A stretch of 64,000 bases of DNA from Tetradesmus obliquus (Eukaryota; Chlorophyta; Chlorophyceae; Sphaeropleales; Scenedesmaceae), in NCBI GenBank assembly GCA_030272155.1, contig CP126204.1, positions 1,169,501-1,233,500 on the forward strand. Direction: 5' to 3'. Shown here piece by piece: positions 48,113-59,306 of the stretch; positions within the stretch are counted from its first letter, which is position 1, and the number at the start of each line of letters is the position of its first letter. A program made the translations under genes and the position numbers. The notes beneath the pieces were generated by a model. The model searched no databases and was not told the origin of the DNA. It saw nothing but the letters and a program-made list of their open reading frames with translations.

Positions 48113-50244
48113 ACACCCCGTCTGTCAGCAATGCTATGCCCAAATATGCAGATCACCATGCAGGGACACCTCGCCTACTGCCGTTCTCATCAAAGTCATG
48201 CATGCGATCACCCCACAGCTGAATTGCGGCAGCGTACCGTGCATAGAGCAGCATGATAGGGCGATGTCCTGTTGCTGCCGCCACTGCTGCTGGCTGCAAC
48301 AGCACCCAACATGCCTCACCTCTTGCGGCCAGCCACGTTTGCACTCCAGCTGTAAGACCTCAACACATCTGCATTGGCAGCAGCATGCAGGCAGCTCTTT
48401 GTCAGTGGCCTGGACAGCTCCACAACAGGAGATCACAACCCAGAACATAATCAGGAAGTCAAGGTTCGCTTGAAGCGTGTTACAATCGAGGGCAGTATCT
48501 GGTGCGCTTTGGATGCAAGCGCTCACAAGAACGATACCTGTTGCATGTTGCAGACCTTCACGCACATACACGAGCTCACAAAGGCAGACTTGTGGCGTTG
48601 GGTGTGAACAAGTGCTGCCGTGTGCAGCTCACCTGCGTGCACCGGCGTCCACGAGCCAGCAGGCCCGCAATACACAAAACGGTAGTCACTCGTCACCACG
48701 CTGCCGCCAGCCGCCACAGCTTGTGAACCGTCATCCTGCTCCCGGCTGCACTCCTGCTGCTGCTGCTGCTGCATGTGCGTCTCCTGCTGCTTCGTCCCCT
48801 GCTGCTGCTGTTGCTGCTGCTGCTTCTGCTTGGCGTCATAGAACTCGTTCAACCAGTCTTCTGTGAAGTAATGCGGTGTGGTGTACACCTGCATCAGTTG
48901 GGAAAGCAGGAGATGATGCGTGGCAGCAGCAGCGGGTGAATGAGGTGCGTCGATCACACCACTATCGATCGCTGCAATCTTACTATCAACAGTTTGCAGC
49001 CCTCTACAATCACTGGGGGCACAACGTGCGTGTCTGTGCAGATATTGGCGGCGACATGCACAGCATGGGCGCTGCTGCACTGCGCTTGTGAAGCATGCAT
49101 GAAGCTGCTGGAATGCGTGTTTTTGAAGCATTCAACAGCAGACACAGACCAAACAGCAGAGCTAAAAACATCAAGGAGGCGCGGCAGAAGCACAGGCTGC
49201 ACATGTTCACCCGATGCCGTACTGTCGTTTCGTAGAACAAAACCCTCACCTCTTACACAGCCCTCGTCTTCGTATGCACATGATGCAGCATGTAAACTCG
49301 CGCCGTGCCTAGTCGCCCAAGCGATACAGAGTGCTGCAGGATGCGCTGTTGTACCCCATCTGTCAAGGTTGCCCTTCCTACGACGGGCCACAGGCGCCAT
49401 GTCAGCGTGTCATTTGTTTAGTATGTACCAACTGTGCAATAATAAACCCATCAGATGCAGTACATCCTACATAAGGGCACTCCAGCAGAAACGCAGTGCA
49501 CAGCACCCAGTGGCGGGAGAAGTCCCGCGATTTCCGACCAGAGCTAGCTCGCTGCGAAAGCGACACAGGCTGTTCACGCAGCATGGAACAACTTATACAA
49601 TGTAAAATTTTTATAAACACAAGCAACAACGAGCAAGGTTGCCGCTTGCCGTCACCAGCAACTCGGCTGTCAGCTGGATGCATGGTAAAACTACAGCAGC
49701 AGAAGCACAACGGTGACACCACAGTGCAGTGCTGCCTTGCTGCAGTTTGACCTCCTGAGTGCCACATCGTGGTTCAGGGGCTGTATGCTGCAGCTGTTGG
49801 ATAACCGGCAGAAAGGAGGCGCTAAAGGACAGCATCCCGAAGTACAGCTGGAGTCCTGCAGACTCTGGTGTGTGCAACACAGCGACGCTGCACTGCTGGC
49901 AGTGCAGAGTCACCACCTTCGCTGCTCCTCACTATCAAAGACAGGTGTTGCCACACTCAATCGTTGGTTCCAATCAACGTACAGTGCGACAGGGAACGCA
50001 GAGTCAGCCACACCCATAGCAACACCAGTTGTAGCAGCAGAAAAAGCAACTGCAGATCTGCATCTGCAGCAACAAACGCAAGGCCCAAGGCAAACGCCAC
50101 GACCAGCACCACCAGCAGCACCAGCAGCAGCAACAGCAGCAGGGGCAGCAGCATGCACTTCTCCTCTATCAGGAGCCCGCTGAATGTTGATCACCTGGTC
50201 TTGTGGGAAGTTCCCCACAAAGTGGAAGTCCTTGAGATATAGCA

Positions 50245-50285
<41 letters not shown>

Positions 50286-52025
50286 AACTCCTGCTGTGAG
50301 TGCGTATCTGTGCCGGGCTGCTGCTGCGCGTGGTGCTGCTGCCACCAGTCTGCGTACTGCTTCAGCGTCATGGTGCTGCAATGGCCGCAGCCGTTGTGGT
50401 GCCTGGCAGGACATGGGCAGTGAGCGTCCATTCAGGGCAGACTGTGCAAGTACATACTAGGTAAATTGCTGACAAGAGGGAAGACAGCTGTTCTGCATGA
50501 AGTTCCGCTGAAGCATGGCAGCACAGGACACATGGTTATGATGAATGCCAATGGCAGCTGGCTAGCTGCGGGTCGCTGGACGCGTCATGCTGCAGATCCA
50601 CCTGCACAGCCGCCACTGCACACAATGCCAGGCAACGAACACGCCAGTCAAATCCGCAGCCGCCAACACTAGCCCCACCTAGCCCGACTGCGTCTGTAAC
50701 AGCCACCTCACAGTGACCGCACAGCTGCCACTGCAAACACACAACGTCAAGCAGTAAATGCGTGTTCCTGCACATATATGCAGGCCTCCACCGAACTCAC
50801 CTGGCTGTGTCTGTCACTGCCACCTCGCACTGACCAGCAAGCTGTGCCAGGCCTGACATGTCCACGGAGCCATCTGCTGCTGCCCACAGCTGCAGCGCCT
50901 TCCAGCCGCCACATGCACCCTGCGAGGCATCTGCAGCAGTTGTGTCATGCTGCGATGCCGCTGGCTAGCATGCTGCGACGAAGCATGACGAGTGTCACAC
51001 TGTTGCTAGTATGGTGTTGCACTGAACTTGGGTGGGTGGGTGCTGCTGGCAATGACGCGGTTGAATCTGAGTGCTGGGCGTCCTGCTGTTGCCAACAGCA
51101 CATAAAGAGCAAGGCTCCTGTGGAAGTGTTGCAGCTTGCTGCTCCTCATCAACTGTTCAATTGCCGGGCCAAAAACATTCTCGGATGCGCGGAGTGCTGG
51201 GCTGCTGCCCTCCCAGCGATAGGGATGCAGTGCCACACATGTGTGCCATGCCATGCCAGTGCATGCTGTGCAGTGCATGCTGTGCAGTGCATGCTGTGCA
51301 GTGCATGCTGTGCAGTGCATGCTGTGCAGTGCATGCTGTGCAGTGCATGCCATGCCAGTGCATGCTGCGCAGTGCATGCCATGCCAGTGCATGCTGTGCA
51401 GTGCATGCTGTGCAGTGCATGCTGTGCAGTGCATGCTGTGCAGTGCATGCTGTGCAGTGCATGTGCTGCAGTGCATGCTGTGCAGTGCATGCTGTGCAGT
51501 GCATGCTGTGCAGTGCATGTGCTGCAGTGCATGCTGTGCAGTGCATGCTGTGCAGTGCATGCTGTGCAGTGCATGCCATGCAGTGCATGCCATGCCAGTG
51601 CATGCTGTGCAGTGCATGCCATGCCAGTGCATGCTGTGCAGTGCATGCGCTGCAGGCGACATCAGCAGCAATCTTCACCTTGATCAGCACAGGCATGTTT
51701 GGCGCCATGTAACGCTCCACAAACTGATAATAGGTGAGGCTGCTCGCCTGTTCCACAGCGCAGCAGCTGCTGCTGTCTGCTGTGGTGGCTGTGGGCCTGC
51801 CGGCTGCGTCGCCATAGTCTTCAGCTGCGCTGCCGCTGCAGCTGATGTTTGAAGGCACAAGCAGGCTGTCATTGCATCGCGGAGGGGACTCGAGTAGCCT
51901 GCAACCATTATGTTGGGTTACGCAGCGGGTTACCTCACACCACCTGGCAGCAGATTGGTGTGTGCCAACACACTGTGCGGCTACCTGGCATACCTCTGCA
52001 GCAGCTCAACGGCGCCAAGGTCCAT
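45682..52025 (-). CDS. JMJD4-like JmjC-domain hydroxylase
   Basis: Fe(II)/2-oxoglutarate oxygenase of the JMJD4 branch; human JMJD4 hydroxylates a lysine of the translation release factor eRF1, so a similar role is inferred. Exons: 51994-52025, 51679-51898, 50801-50919, 50195-50402, 48633-48888, 48320-48368, 47798-47951, 46846-47015, 45682-46372. Phases agree, giving 1899 nt and 632 aa. Key segments: LTYYQFVERYMAPNMPVLIK; LYLKDFHF; DWLNEFYD; FVYCGPAGSWTPVHAD with iron ligands H277 and D279; YSWSANVAGRKRWWLLPP; and DVLFVPSGWHHMVTN with the third ligand probably H360. Poly-Q insertions interrupt the domain in exons 4 and 5. The C-terminal 230 residues are helical and Gln-rich. The GTGATC donor after exon 4 is weak. 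Confidence 0.9.
46435..46700 (-). repeat. Copies of JMJD4 exon 8 end and exon 9 start
   Basis: 46590-46700 repeats the end of exon 8 (HNWLNGHNVHW and QLEDC-coding sequence with a GTGGGG donor) with frameshifts. 46440-46475 repeats the acceptor and first codons of exon 9. Both lie in the intron between the two intact exons. Confidence 0.88.
47050..47585 (-). repeat. Five tandem copies of the start of JMJD4 exon 8
   Basis: Five additional copies of the acceptor plus EAGDVLFVPSGWHHMVTNEA lie in the intron upstream of exon 8, at about 47055-47112, 47205-47264, 47303-47368, 47407-47472 and 47515-47576. Two are part of an exact 104-base tandem duplication (units starting 47261 and 47365). Each has a GTGCAG or GCGCAG acceptor, but none continues into SINHNWLNAHN with a donor, so all are half-exons. 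Confidence 0.93.
48055..48103. repeat. (CTG)n microsatellite in a JMJD4 intron
   Basis: An uninterrupted CTG run on the plus strand within the intron between exons 6 and 7. Confidence 0.9.
50690..50725 (-). repeat. Decayed copy of JMJD4 exon 3, 3' part
   Basis: The minus strand reads CGHCEVAVTDAVG; the intact exon 3 end at 50801-50919 reads GQCEVAVTDTA. Confidence 0.75.
51245..51655. repeat. 14 bp satellite in JMJD4 intron 2
   Basis: About 28 tandem copies of CATGCTGTGCAGTG with variants (CATGCCATGCCAGTG, CATGTGCTGCAGTG). Because 14 is not a multiple of three and the unit has no stop codon in any frame, several false open frames of 160-230 codons span it on both strands. Each unit contains the palindrome GCATGC and a near-palindromic CTGTGCAG. 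Confidence 0.95.
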
Positions 52026-52340
52026 GAGCAAACAATATTCACCGGTTTGCAGCGTAGGATCACTGCCCCAGTGTTGTTTCAATCTGCCTCGACAATGAGC
52101 AGCAGAGGGCCTTCAAGACTTGCACGTGATCACTCTTGCGAAGTGACTGGATGATTAAAAAAGGAAATCAAAGCGCTGAGATACCGATTAAGGTAGCCGC
52201 GGCCGCAAGAAGGTCATCAAGTGACACATTGAGGTCTAGAAGCAGGGCTTCCTACTCCAGACATGCATGTGCTTCAACCATGCGTCATCTAAGCACACTT
52301 GGTTATCTTCTTTGTGTACGCTACTGCCACATTAATCACA
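52026..52340. promoter_or_regulatory. Shared upstream region of the JMJD4-like gene and the plastid protein
   Basis: Only 315 bases separate the divergent start codons, so both promoters must overlap here. No specific elements were recognised. Confidence 0.55.
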
Positions 52341-53291
52341 ATGGCACTCCAGATGCAGCGCTCTGCGATCTCTGCTGCAAGGCCCGCCCTTACTCCTCGC
52401 CGTCTGGCGGTGCGGGCGTCTGCATCTTCAAACAAGGATGAGGAGCAGACCGTTGTGAAGAAGATGGCAGTGCCAGTGGCTGCCACCGTGGCAGTGTCAC
52501 TGCTGCTGGGTGCGCAGATGGTTGCACCCGAGGAGGCCATGGCAGCACGCAGCGGTGGCAGGGCTGGCGCCAGCAGCTTCAGTGCAAGGCGTGCTGCTCC
52601 GTAAGTGCTTGGTCACGCATGGCGTAACAGCAGCTGCTCGAGACAGCGTGGCTGTGTCGTGTGGTGCCGGAGCTTCGTGCTCCATGCATCAAAGATCACG
52701 CCAAGCAGATGCATGTAGCAGACATTACATGCTTACTGCTGTTCCATGAGCATCTTGCAGGCTAGCAGAGGCCTTGGCATGCAGCTGTGGCAACCACTAC
52801 TATTTCGCATGCGCTGCTGTCTCCTGCTGTACAAGCATATGCTTGCATCGACAATCAGCATCACACCAACAGCACTTCAGTCACAGCCATCACAACAATA
52901 CTCAAACGAGTTGGCACCAGCAATTGTCATGCGCACCCCTCCCACTTGGTGCACACCTGCTGACCACTGCTGCACTCCATTGCTTTGTTCTTTTCTTTCA
53001 TCCTGCAGGAGCCGTGCGGCCACCCAGAGGGCCCCTCAGGTCACCAACAGCTACTCAACCACCATCGTGGCAGCACCCCCAGTCTACTCTCCCTTCGGCT
53101 TTGGCGGGTTCGGCTACGGAGGCTTCAGCTTCATGCCTGTGGTGCCTATTCCATTCTTTGGAGGCATCCTGCAGTTCATGTTCCTGATGCTGATCGTGTC
53201 CTTTGTGTTCAACGTGATCAAGGGTGCGATTGGTGCGGCCAGCGGCACCAACAGCAACAAGAGCAAGAGCCAGGACTGGGATGACCTGTGA
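52341..53291 (+). CDS. Chloroplast-targeted Gly-rich membrane protein (DUF1517-family-like N-terminus)
   Basis: Two exons, 52341-52600 and 53009-53291, GT-AG intron, 180 aa. The first 30 residues (MALQMQRSAISAARPALTPR) look like an algal transit peptide. A hydrophobic segment (VPVAATVAVSLLLG) ends in EEAMAARSGGRAG, which resembles a thylakoid-type cleavage site and the ARSGGR start of plant DUF1517 proteins. A Gly/Phe-rich stretch (FGFGGFGYGGF) and a C-terminal hydrophobic helix (LQFMFLMLIVSFVF) follow. It is about half the length of plant DUF1517 proteins and lacks their C-terminal domain, so family membership is tentative. This is the only multi-exon gene in the window whose intron shows no exon copies. 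Confidence 0.75.
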
Positions 53292-54456
53292 GCAGCTGCA
53301 GCAGCAGCAGCAGCAGCAGCTAGCAGCAGGGAAGGACAGCTCAGCAGTGGCGACAGCCTGGTGTGCAGCTTATGCAGCAGCAGGAGTGCTGGAGTGAGTG
53401 GCAAATGCTGTTCTGCTGTTCTGCCGTCTGTTGCTGACAGCTCAGGCTGCAGGGCCTGCAGGGGCGGTTAAGTCTTTTGGCGGCAGGGTGCGTGCGTTGC
53501 AACCCTGCTTGCATGTTTTGTTTGCCATTGACAGATGGCGTATGTATGTCGTTGTTTGATGGCTTACTTTCGGCGAGCGGAAGCAGTGTTTGATGGAAAT
53601 AAGGAATCCAGTCAGCTGCTATGTCGTGCGTTACGCATGCAGCAGTGGCTGATCCGACGATTGATGTGTGCCTGCTTGAAGGTGTGGCTGATTCGGGCGT
53701 GCAGTGAAACAGTTATGAACTGGCAGCCAGAGCTGTTGAGAGAAACAGTGGTCAGCAACTGCAGCACTGCAGGCGAGTGCAGCGAGGAAAGGAGGGTTGC
53801 TTGCGTTTCATGTTTGTTTACTGTCAGGCTGATCTGGCAGCGTGGTACCGGGAACAATGGCAAGCAGGCAGGTGCATTATTTCAGGCGTATGCACGCTCC
53901 ATCTGATGCAAGGCAACGCTCTCATAGCTGCACAAATGTCAGGGCAGATGATGCGATTAAGCCATGTCCACCGCCCGCTTGACAACGCGATTGCTTTGTA
54001 CCCTGAACCTGGCTATTTGATACCAGCGCGATGCCCCTACACTGCGTGCACAGATCAATGGCAAATATTGTAACTTATAACGAGCTTATCCGTGGTTACA
54101 AATGAGACAACTCCCTGCATTTGATGCACGCGACGATTTGAACCAGTTCCCGCCAAAAACTCCCACAGGTGCACTTTCACGGAATTTGATATACATGCAC
54201 AACCGCCGCCATAACGCACTGCAGTGTTAAGAGATGCAGGAAATACATCTCGCATTATAGCTGAATGCAGTGGCACATCTGAGGCTACTCTGCTTTGTTA
54301 CTAAGAAGCCACCAGCAACCTGCCAAATCGCATGCCTACAGCCGAAAGCCTGCTAAAGCATGCAATTGCACGAGCAGAGTATCAGACAGGCACTGTGTGG
54401 CACTTCCATCAACTCAGCAGCGCCCCACCATCCAAGCAGGGGCAGCTGTGGCAGCC
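53292..54456. other. Intergenic, no supported gene
   Basis: The 3'UTR of the plastid protein gene followed by unremarkable sequence; a CAG-rich patch lies at 53297-53325. A plus-strand TGTAA occurs at 54069-54073, rather far from the stop. Confidence 0.45.
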
Positions 54457-56745
54457 TCAAACGCATGTCAGTCCAGCAGCAGCCATGCCCTTGCATGCAT
54501 GCTTGTGCCGCTTCCAGTCAGCCGTCTGGCAGGCCACACTGCAGTAGCGGCACTTGCAGCCAGCGCAGCGCTTGCTGGCAGCTGCAGCCTCGCTCAATCG
54601 CGCCAAACTCTCGCAGCCAGGGTTGTTGCACACCAGCGGCAGCGGTGCAGCAGCTGCCAGTGCTCTGCACAGCTCCAGGGCGTCCGCGTACTGCTGCGGG
54701 GTTTGCCGCATGCCTCATCAATGCTGGCTGCCTCATATGTGAAAATAGCCTGCACATCATCACGCCAGCCAGGCCACTTGGCATCGAACGCTGCCACTGC
54801 TGCTGCCCAGCGTGGACTGTGCTGCTGCAGCTGCAGCAGGTAGCCCCAGCTGACATGCTGGGCGCTGCTGGGGTGGCCATGCCCGCTGCTGCTGCTGCTG
54901 CTGGCTGCATCGCCACCGGCAGCAGCTGTTGATCCTGCTGCTGCTGGAGCTGCTGCTGCCGCAGCTCCTACTGCCGCCGCCGCCGCCGCTGCTGCTGCTG
55001 TTGCTTGCGCAGCCATAGTATCTGTGAAAGCAGCCACCACCTGCAGCATGGCCCGCAGCATGTGGCTCTGCCACAGGTGCCACTGCCCAGGCTCAGTGTG
55101 CATGGCGCGGCTGCCACTGGGGTCATGAGAGGCGGCAAGTATTGCGCGTTCACCCAACGTTGGATCCCACATGCTGAGGTACCGTGGCCGTGCCATGATG
55201 CACCTGGACAGCAGCTGCGGGCCTGCTGCCGCCATCGCGTCTGCCAGCTGCACCAGGCTGCGTGCAGCAACCACGGACAGCAGGGCGATGCTGGCAGAAG
55301 CCTGGCTGCTGCTGCTGCTGCTGCTGCTGCTGCCGGCAGTACTGGTGGTGGCATTGCCACGCTGCGATGCGCTCAACAGGCTAGCTGCCAAGCTGTCCTG
55401 CAAGAGGTCGGTGGTCATGACCAGAGCAGCTGGAAAGTACGCTGCTGCAGTGCCGGCGGCGCCTTCAACTGAGGCAGCTGCTGCAGTGCCGGCGGCGCCT
55501 TCAACTGAGGCAGCTGCTGCCTGGCCCTGCTGAGTGATTGCTGCCTTTGTCAGCTGCATTGCTCGCTTGGCAAAGCTGGTCACAGCAGACGCCAGGCCTG
55601 CCACTGCTGCTGTGTTGTCCAGTGCTGCAGGTGGTCTGGCAGCAGAGCCCAGCACTGCAACCGCTGCGTGTGCGAGCGCCTCACTGCTGCCAGCATGTCT
55701 GTTGCCCGCATCACTGGGGAGCGCAGGTAGCAGTCGATGAGGGGCTGTGAAGGCCTGCGGGTGTGCTGCTGCCAGGCTGAACATGGGTGACGCGTCCAAG
55801 CCTGCATCAGGCGGAGCAAGCAACAAAGCGTGATGCAGAGTTGATGTCCGGCTTTCAGAGGTTTCCAGCCCAGTCATTATCGCCTTACAGTTCTGCCATG
55901 GGCTTGCATGCTGGTCTGCCTTGATGGCACAGCTAGCCAGGCAGGTACAGTCTCCTGCACTGCCTGTTGAAGGAAAAGATAGCAGGCAGCTAGCCGACCC
56001 AGCAGCAAGCTTGAGTGACTTGTATCAGTACGCTATCTGCCAACCTGACAGTTTTTCAAACACAACTGCTGTCATGTTATAGCAAGAGGCAGTGCAACAA
56101 TGAACAGTATGTTATAGCACGGAGGCTGCCATGAACTGCAGCCCCTCCGTCAGATACATATTTTGCAACAAGTATCTGGCACAGCAAATGCAACAATTGC
56201 AACAACTGCAGCAAGCACTTGTTGACTTGCTCTCACCAGCTTTTGCTTGAACCGCCAGCCCAAATCCAGATGAACAATCTAAGTCCAGATCAACATGTGC
56301 CATGCGGTAATGTTACAACATGTTGCAGCACCACATCCATCCTGCGGTCAGCGCAACTCCTCACCAGATGTTGCCCGCACCAGCTTGGACACAGGCAGCC
56401 CAAATCCAGATCAACATGTCAAGTGCCATGCGGCAATCTTACATCATGTTGCACCATCACACTCATCCTGCAATCAGCGCAACTCCTCACCAGATCTTTG
56501 CTCTCGCAACAGCTTTCCAAGGCTGGCTGCGGTTAGAATCAGCAACAGCCTCCAACTGGTCAGCAACACATGAAGCGTGTAGGTAAGTGAACTGCTGCAC
56601 ATGCTCACCAGATGTTGCTCGCACCAGCTTGGACACCGGCAGCCCAGGCGCAGCAGCTCTGAGAGCCAGCAGCTGATGCCTCAGGGTACCAGGCTGATTG
56701 CCTGCAGCAACCGCCCTGCTGCTGCTCTTGTTCAGCTGTAACTAG
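54457..56745 (-). pseudogene. MYND zinc-finger protein gene, copy 2, 5'-truncated and frameshifted
   Basis: Paralogue of the gene at 5.1-8.4 kb on the same strand. The long exon from about 55801 down to 54457 carries the same alanine-rich helical region and an intact finger: CNNPGC, SKRCAGCKCRYCSVACQ, HKHAC. One base is missing near 54718 relative to copy 1 (GAGGCATGC versus GAGGCTATGC), which separates the helical part from the finger. A preceding exon ends at about 56613 (AAPGLPVSKLVRATS plus donor). Homology stops abruptly near 56745, so the upstream exons present in copy 1 are absent. Copy 1 has an intact frame where copy 2 is broken and the reverse is true in the finger. Confidence 0.7.
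56265..56520 (-). repeat. Tandem 122 bp repeats carrying a copied exon end
   Basis: Two units (from about 56270 and about 56392) share CCAGATCAACATGT and CATCCTGC then GCGCAACTCCTCACCAGAT. Each unit includes a copy of the donor end of the upstream MYND exon (LVRATS region, intact at 56600-56640). Confidence 0.82.
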
Positions 56746-59306
56746 CAGTCTCCCGTGACTACGTCACTCCTATCTAGTAATGATGGGAGGCACCCGTGCT
56801 TGCTGGTGCTGTCCTCAAGGCAGCAACTGCAACACCTGCAATCTTAGCAGCCACCCATGATCATCCCTATCCCGTTCGCCTTTCGCTGAAAGTAATATTC
56901 TCACGCAATCGCTTCCCAAATATCGTTGCTTCACTGCCTGCTGTTCCTGCTGTAGCCCGTGATGTTTTGCAGTAGCACCCCGCAACAGAACACCGCTGCA
57001 CCCAGCCCACGGCTTCGAAACGACTTCACATGTCTACACTGACTTTTATCTGTTGCTATCGAGCCCTCGTTTGCGTCCTCTGCACGTTTTCGAATCGCCC
57101 TGGGGTTCAAGGGCCAGGTCCTAAGCCAGGCTTCTGACTGACTGACTGACTGACTGACTGACTGACTGACGGACCGTATTTTTTTCTAGTAGTAGATTCG
57201 GAATGTTACCACTAGCCTCCAAGGCAAAAAAACAGGATTCCAGGTATCTTGGCATTAATTTCTTGCACGTACAGCTGCCCTAGGGGCCGCGGAGCGAGAG
57301 CTGCGTGTGTCGGAGTTTCGGTGTTGCCGTAGTTCCACCAGGGGGATCGAGAGGGTGTTTTGCTCGCTGATGACCACTGACGACGGCATATAAGCTAGCA
57401 AAAGACTAGTAAACAAACGGCTGGTTGGTGTAATCAATTCAGAAGGTGTCAGATTGTCAGGGTTTGACTTTAATGTGCCGGAAGCGAACTGGCTTGCCAA
57501 TGTCGTGATCCAACTGGATTTGAATGCACGGCATGTATCTCTGTAGGCTCTCAATCACCACGGGCTTCCGAACAGCCCTCTGCCACTGTCACCAGCAAGT
57601 TGAACAGCAGTAATGAACAGCCTGAATAAACACGCAGATCACATAGACAAGTTCAGAAAAAGCCGCATTTGATGCAGCCGTGTCAGGGTAACAGACTATC
57701 CCGGCCAGGTCTTGATGACCTGGCGTGCTGCACGGAGTCACACCTGTCTGATCGTGCTTACCACGCATAAGGCATGCCTTGTACTTATGTACTAAAACAT
57801 TTTTATGTGAATTTTCCGTGCGAGTAGCAACAGTGCAAGCGAATACGCTCAATACGCCAGCCTGGGGGACGAAACGCCGCTGATTCGTCCATAGCAAGTC
57901 TGGCGCGTTAAACAATTCAGCAGTGCGAAACAGCTTACTTTTGTACTGAAAATCGTTTAAAGTGCATTTCTGAGGATATTGCGGGGTGATCCAGCTGGTA
58001 CAAGCATATCTTCGCTGCTCGACACTGTCTGTACGCGTGGAACTGCTGCAAACACCGATAAGCTATAATAACGATTTTGGGTCATGTTAAACCCTAATGT
58101 TTGAGTCATAACACCGACAGCTGGCTTTATGACAAGCAGCACCTGCTGGTTACACTCCATCCGTCAGCTGCTGGGTGCTGTCTTGCTGCTGTTCGTGGTT
58201 GCATGCGTGAAGGTGTGTTACCCACAGCATGCGAACCTCGTGCAGTTCGTTTGTACGTGATCATGCAGCCATGCAGCATGATCCGACAGGATCTGTTGCA
58301 GAGTGCTGTGTCATGCAGTTCGGCTGTGGAGAAGCAGACACAGCACTTGAAGAAGACACAGCACTTGAACAGCAATGCAACATGTCCTGCAGGATGCTGC
58401 TGGTCAAACCACCTATTGTAGAAAGTACAGCAGTCGGTCGCAAGACTTGCAGAGCCTTGCCAGTGACCCCAGGGGCTGGTCCTGCTTCCTGCAAAGTGAG
58501 TGCCAGCTTGCGGTGTGTGTAAGCCACTTCTCTCTCAGCTATTATCTCCTGACAGATTCTCCTCAGCCAGATGCTGCACATAATGAAGCAGGTGTACAGA
58601 TTGTCAAACCCTTTCTAGACACCTGCAGGCAGCATCTTGACCAGCATTACCACTGCGAGCCAGCTGCTGCGAGTCGTGTTATCATGTGCCACTGCTGCGG
58701 CCCCACAGCATGTGCTCTAGCAGCATGTGCTGCAGCAAAAATTCGCTTGGATCATAGCTTGGTGATGGCCTGCCTAGTCACTGTCTGCCTGCCCGCCTGT
58801 CTGCCTTGCTGCAGACCCGTGTGGCGGCACTGGCTTGGGTTATTCCGCCTTCAATGTGTCAGTGAGGTGCAGCAGCAGCAGCAACACTGCAGGCAAGCAG
58901 CAGCTGCGGCTGCCACCTGGACATCTGATGGAGCAGCATGTTCAGTAACAGCTGAGCAGCATACGGCACAGCACAAAGGACGCACACTTGCACAGCAACA
59001 CGTCGCGCTGCATTGCAGCACAGACTCTGCTCGGAGAAGCACAGCACAGCACATCAAAGAGCAGCACAGCACAGCGTTTCTGCTCAAATACCAAAGGCTC
59101 CGAACAATGTAGCGCGTCAGGCTCTTGTAACAGCATGCAGGGAGTGGGACGTGCACAGCACAGCTGCAAACGTCAGTAACGCTCTCCGGTTGGCTTTCTG
59201 GCTGCACAAAGTGTGTATACATGATGGAACCTTGCTTGCAAGTGGTACCCACAAGACAAACCTGCTGTTGTCGTGGTGTGCTGCTGCTGCTGCTGTTGTG
59301 GTGCAG
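56746..59306. other. Mostly non-coding stretch with a microsatellite
   Basis: No gene is recognised over about 2.5 kb. A (CTGA)n run occupies 57134-57170. A possible terminal exon is listed separately. The right end must contain the signal-peptide exon of the proline-rich protein, which could not be identified with confidence. Confidence 0.4.
57457..57586 (-). CDS. Possible terminal exon of an unrecognised gene
   Basis: After an ACAG the minus strand reads a 43-codon frame with a protein-like pattern (VVIESLQRYMPC, IQLDHDIGKPVRFRHIKV) and a stop at 57457. The HDIGKPVRFRHI stretch vaguely recalls the end of DUF1080-type domains, but this is weak. No upstream exon was found, so it may be a relic. 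Confidence 0.25.

Noticed and set aside
51245-51655. CRISPR array
   Set aside because: Units are 14 bp and contiguous, with no unique spacers and no cas genes; the genome is eukaryotic.
51157-51858. Long overlapping open frames (160-300 codons) on both strands with Cys/His/Ala repeats
   Set aside because: They are produced by the 14 bp satellite, which has no stop codon in any frame. The real JMJD4 exon only overlaps the end of one of them.
58375-59112. A 245-codon plus-strand frame
   Set aside because: Composition is low-complexity with no family resemblance, and it does not connect in phase to the proline-rich gene that follows.
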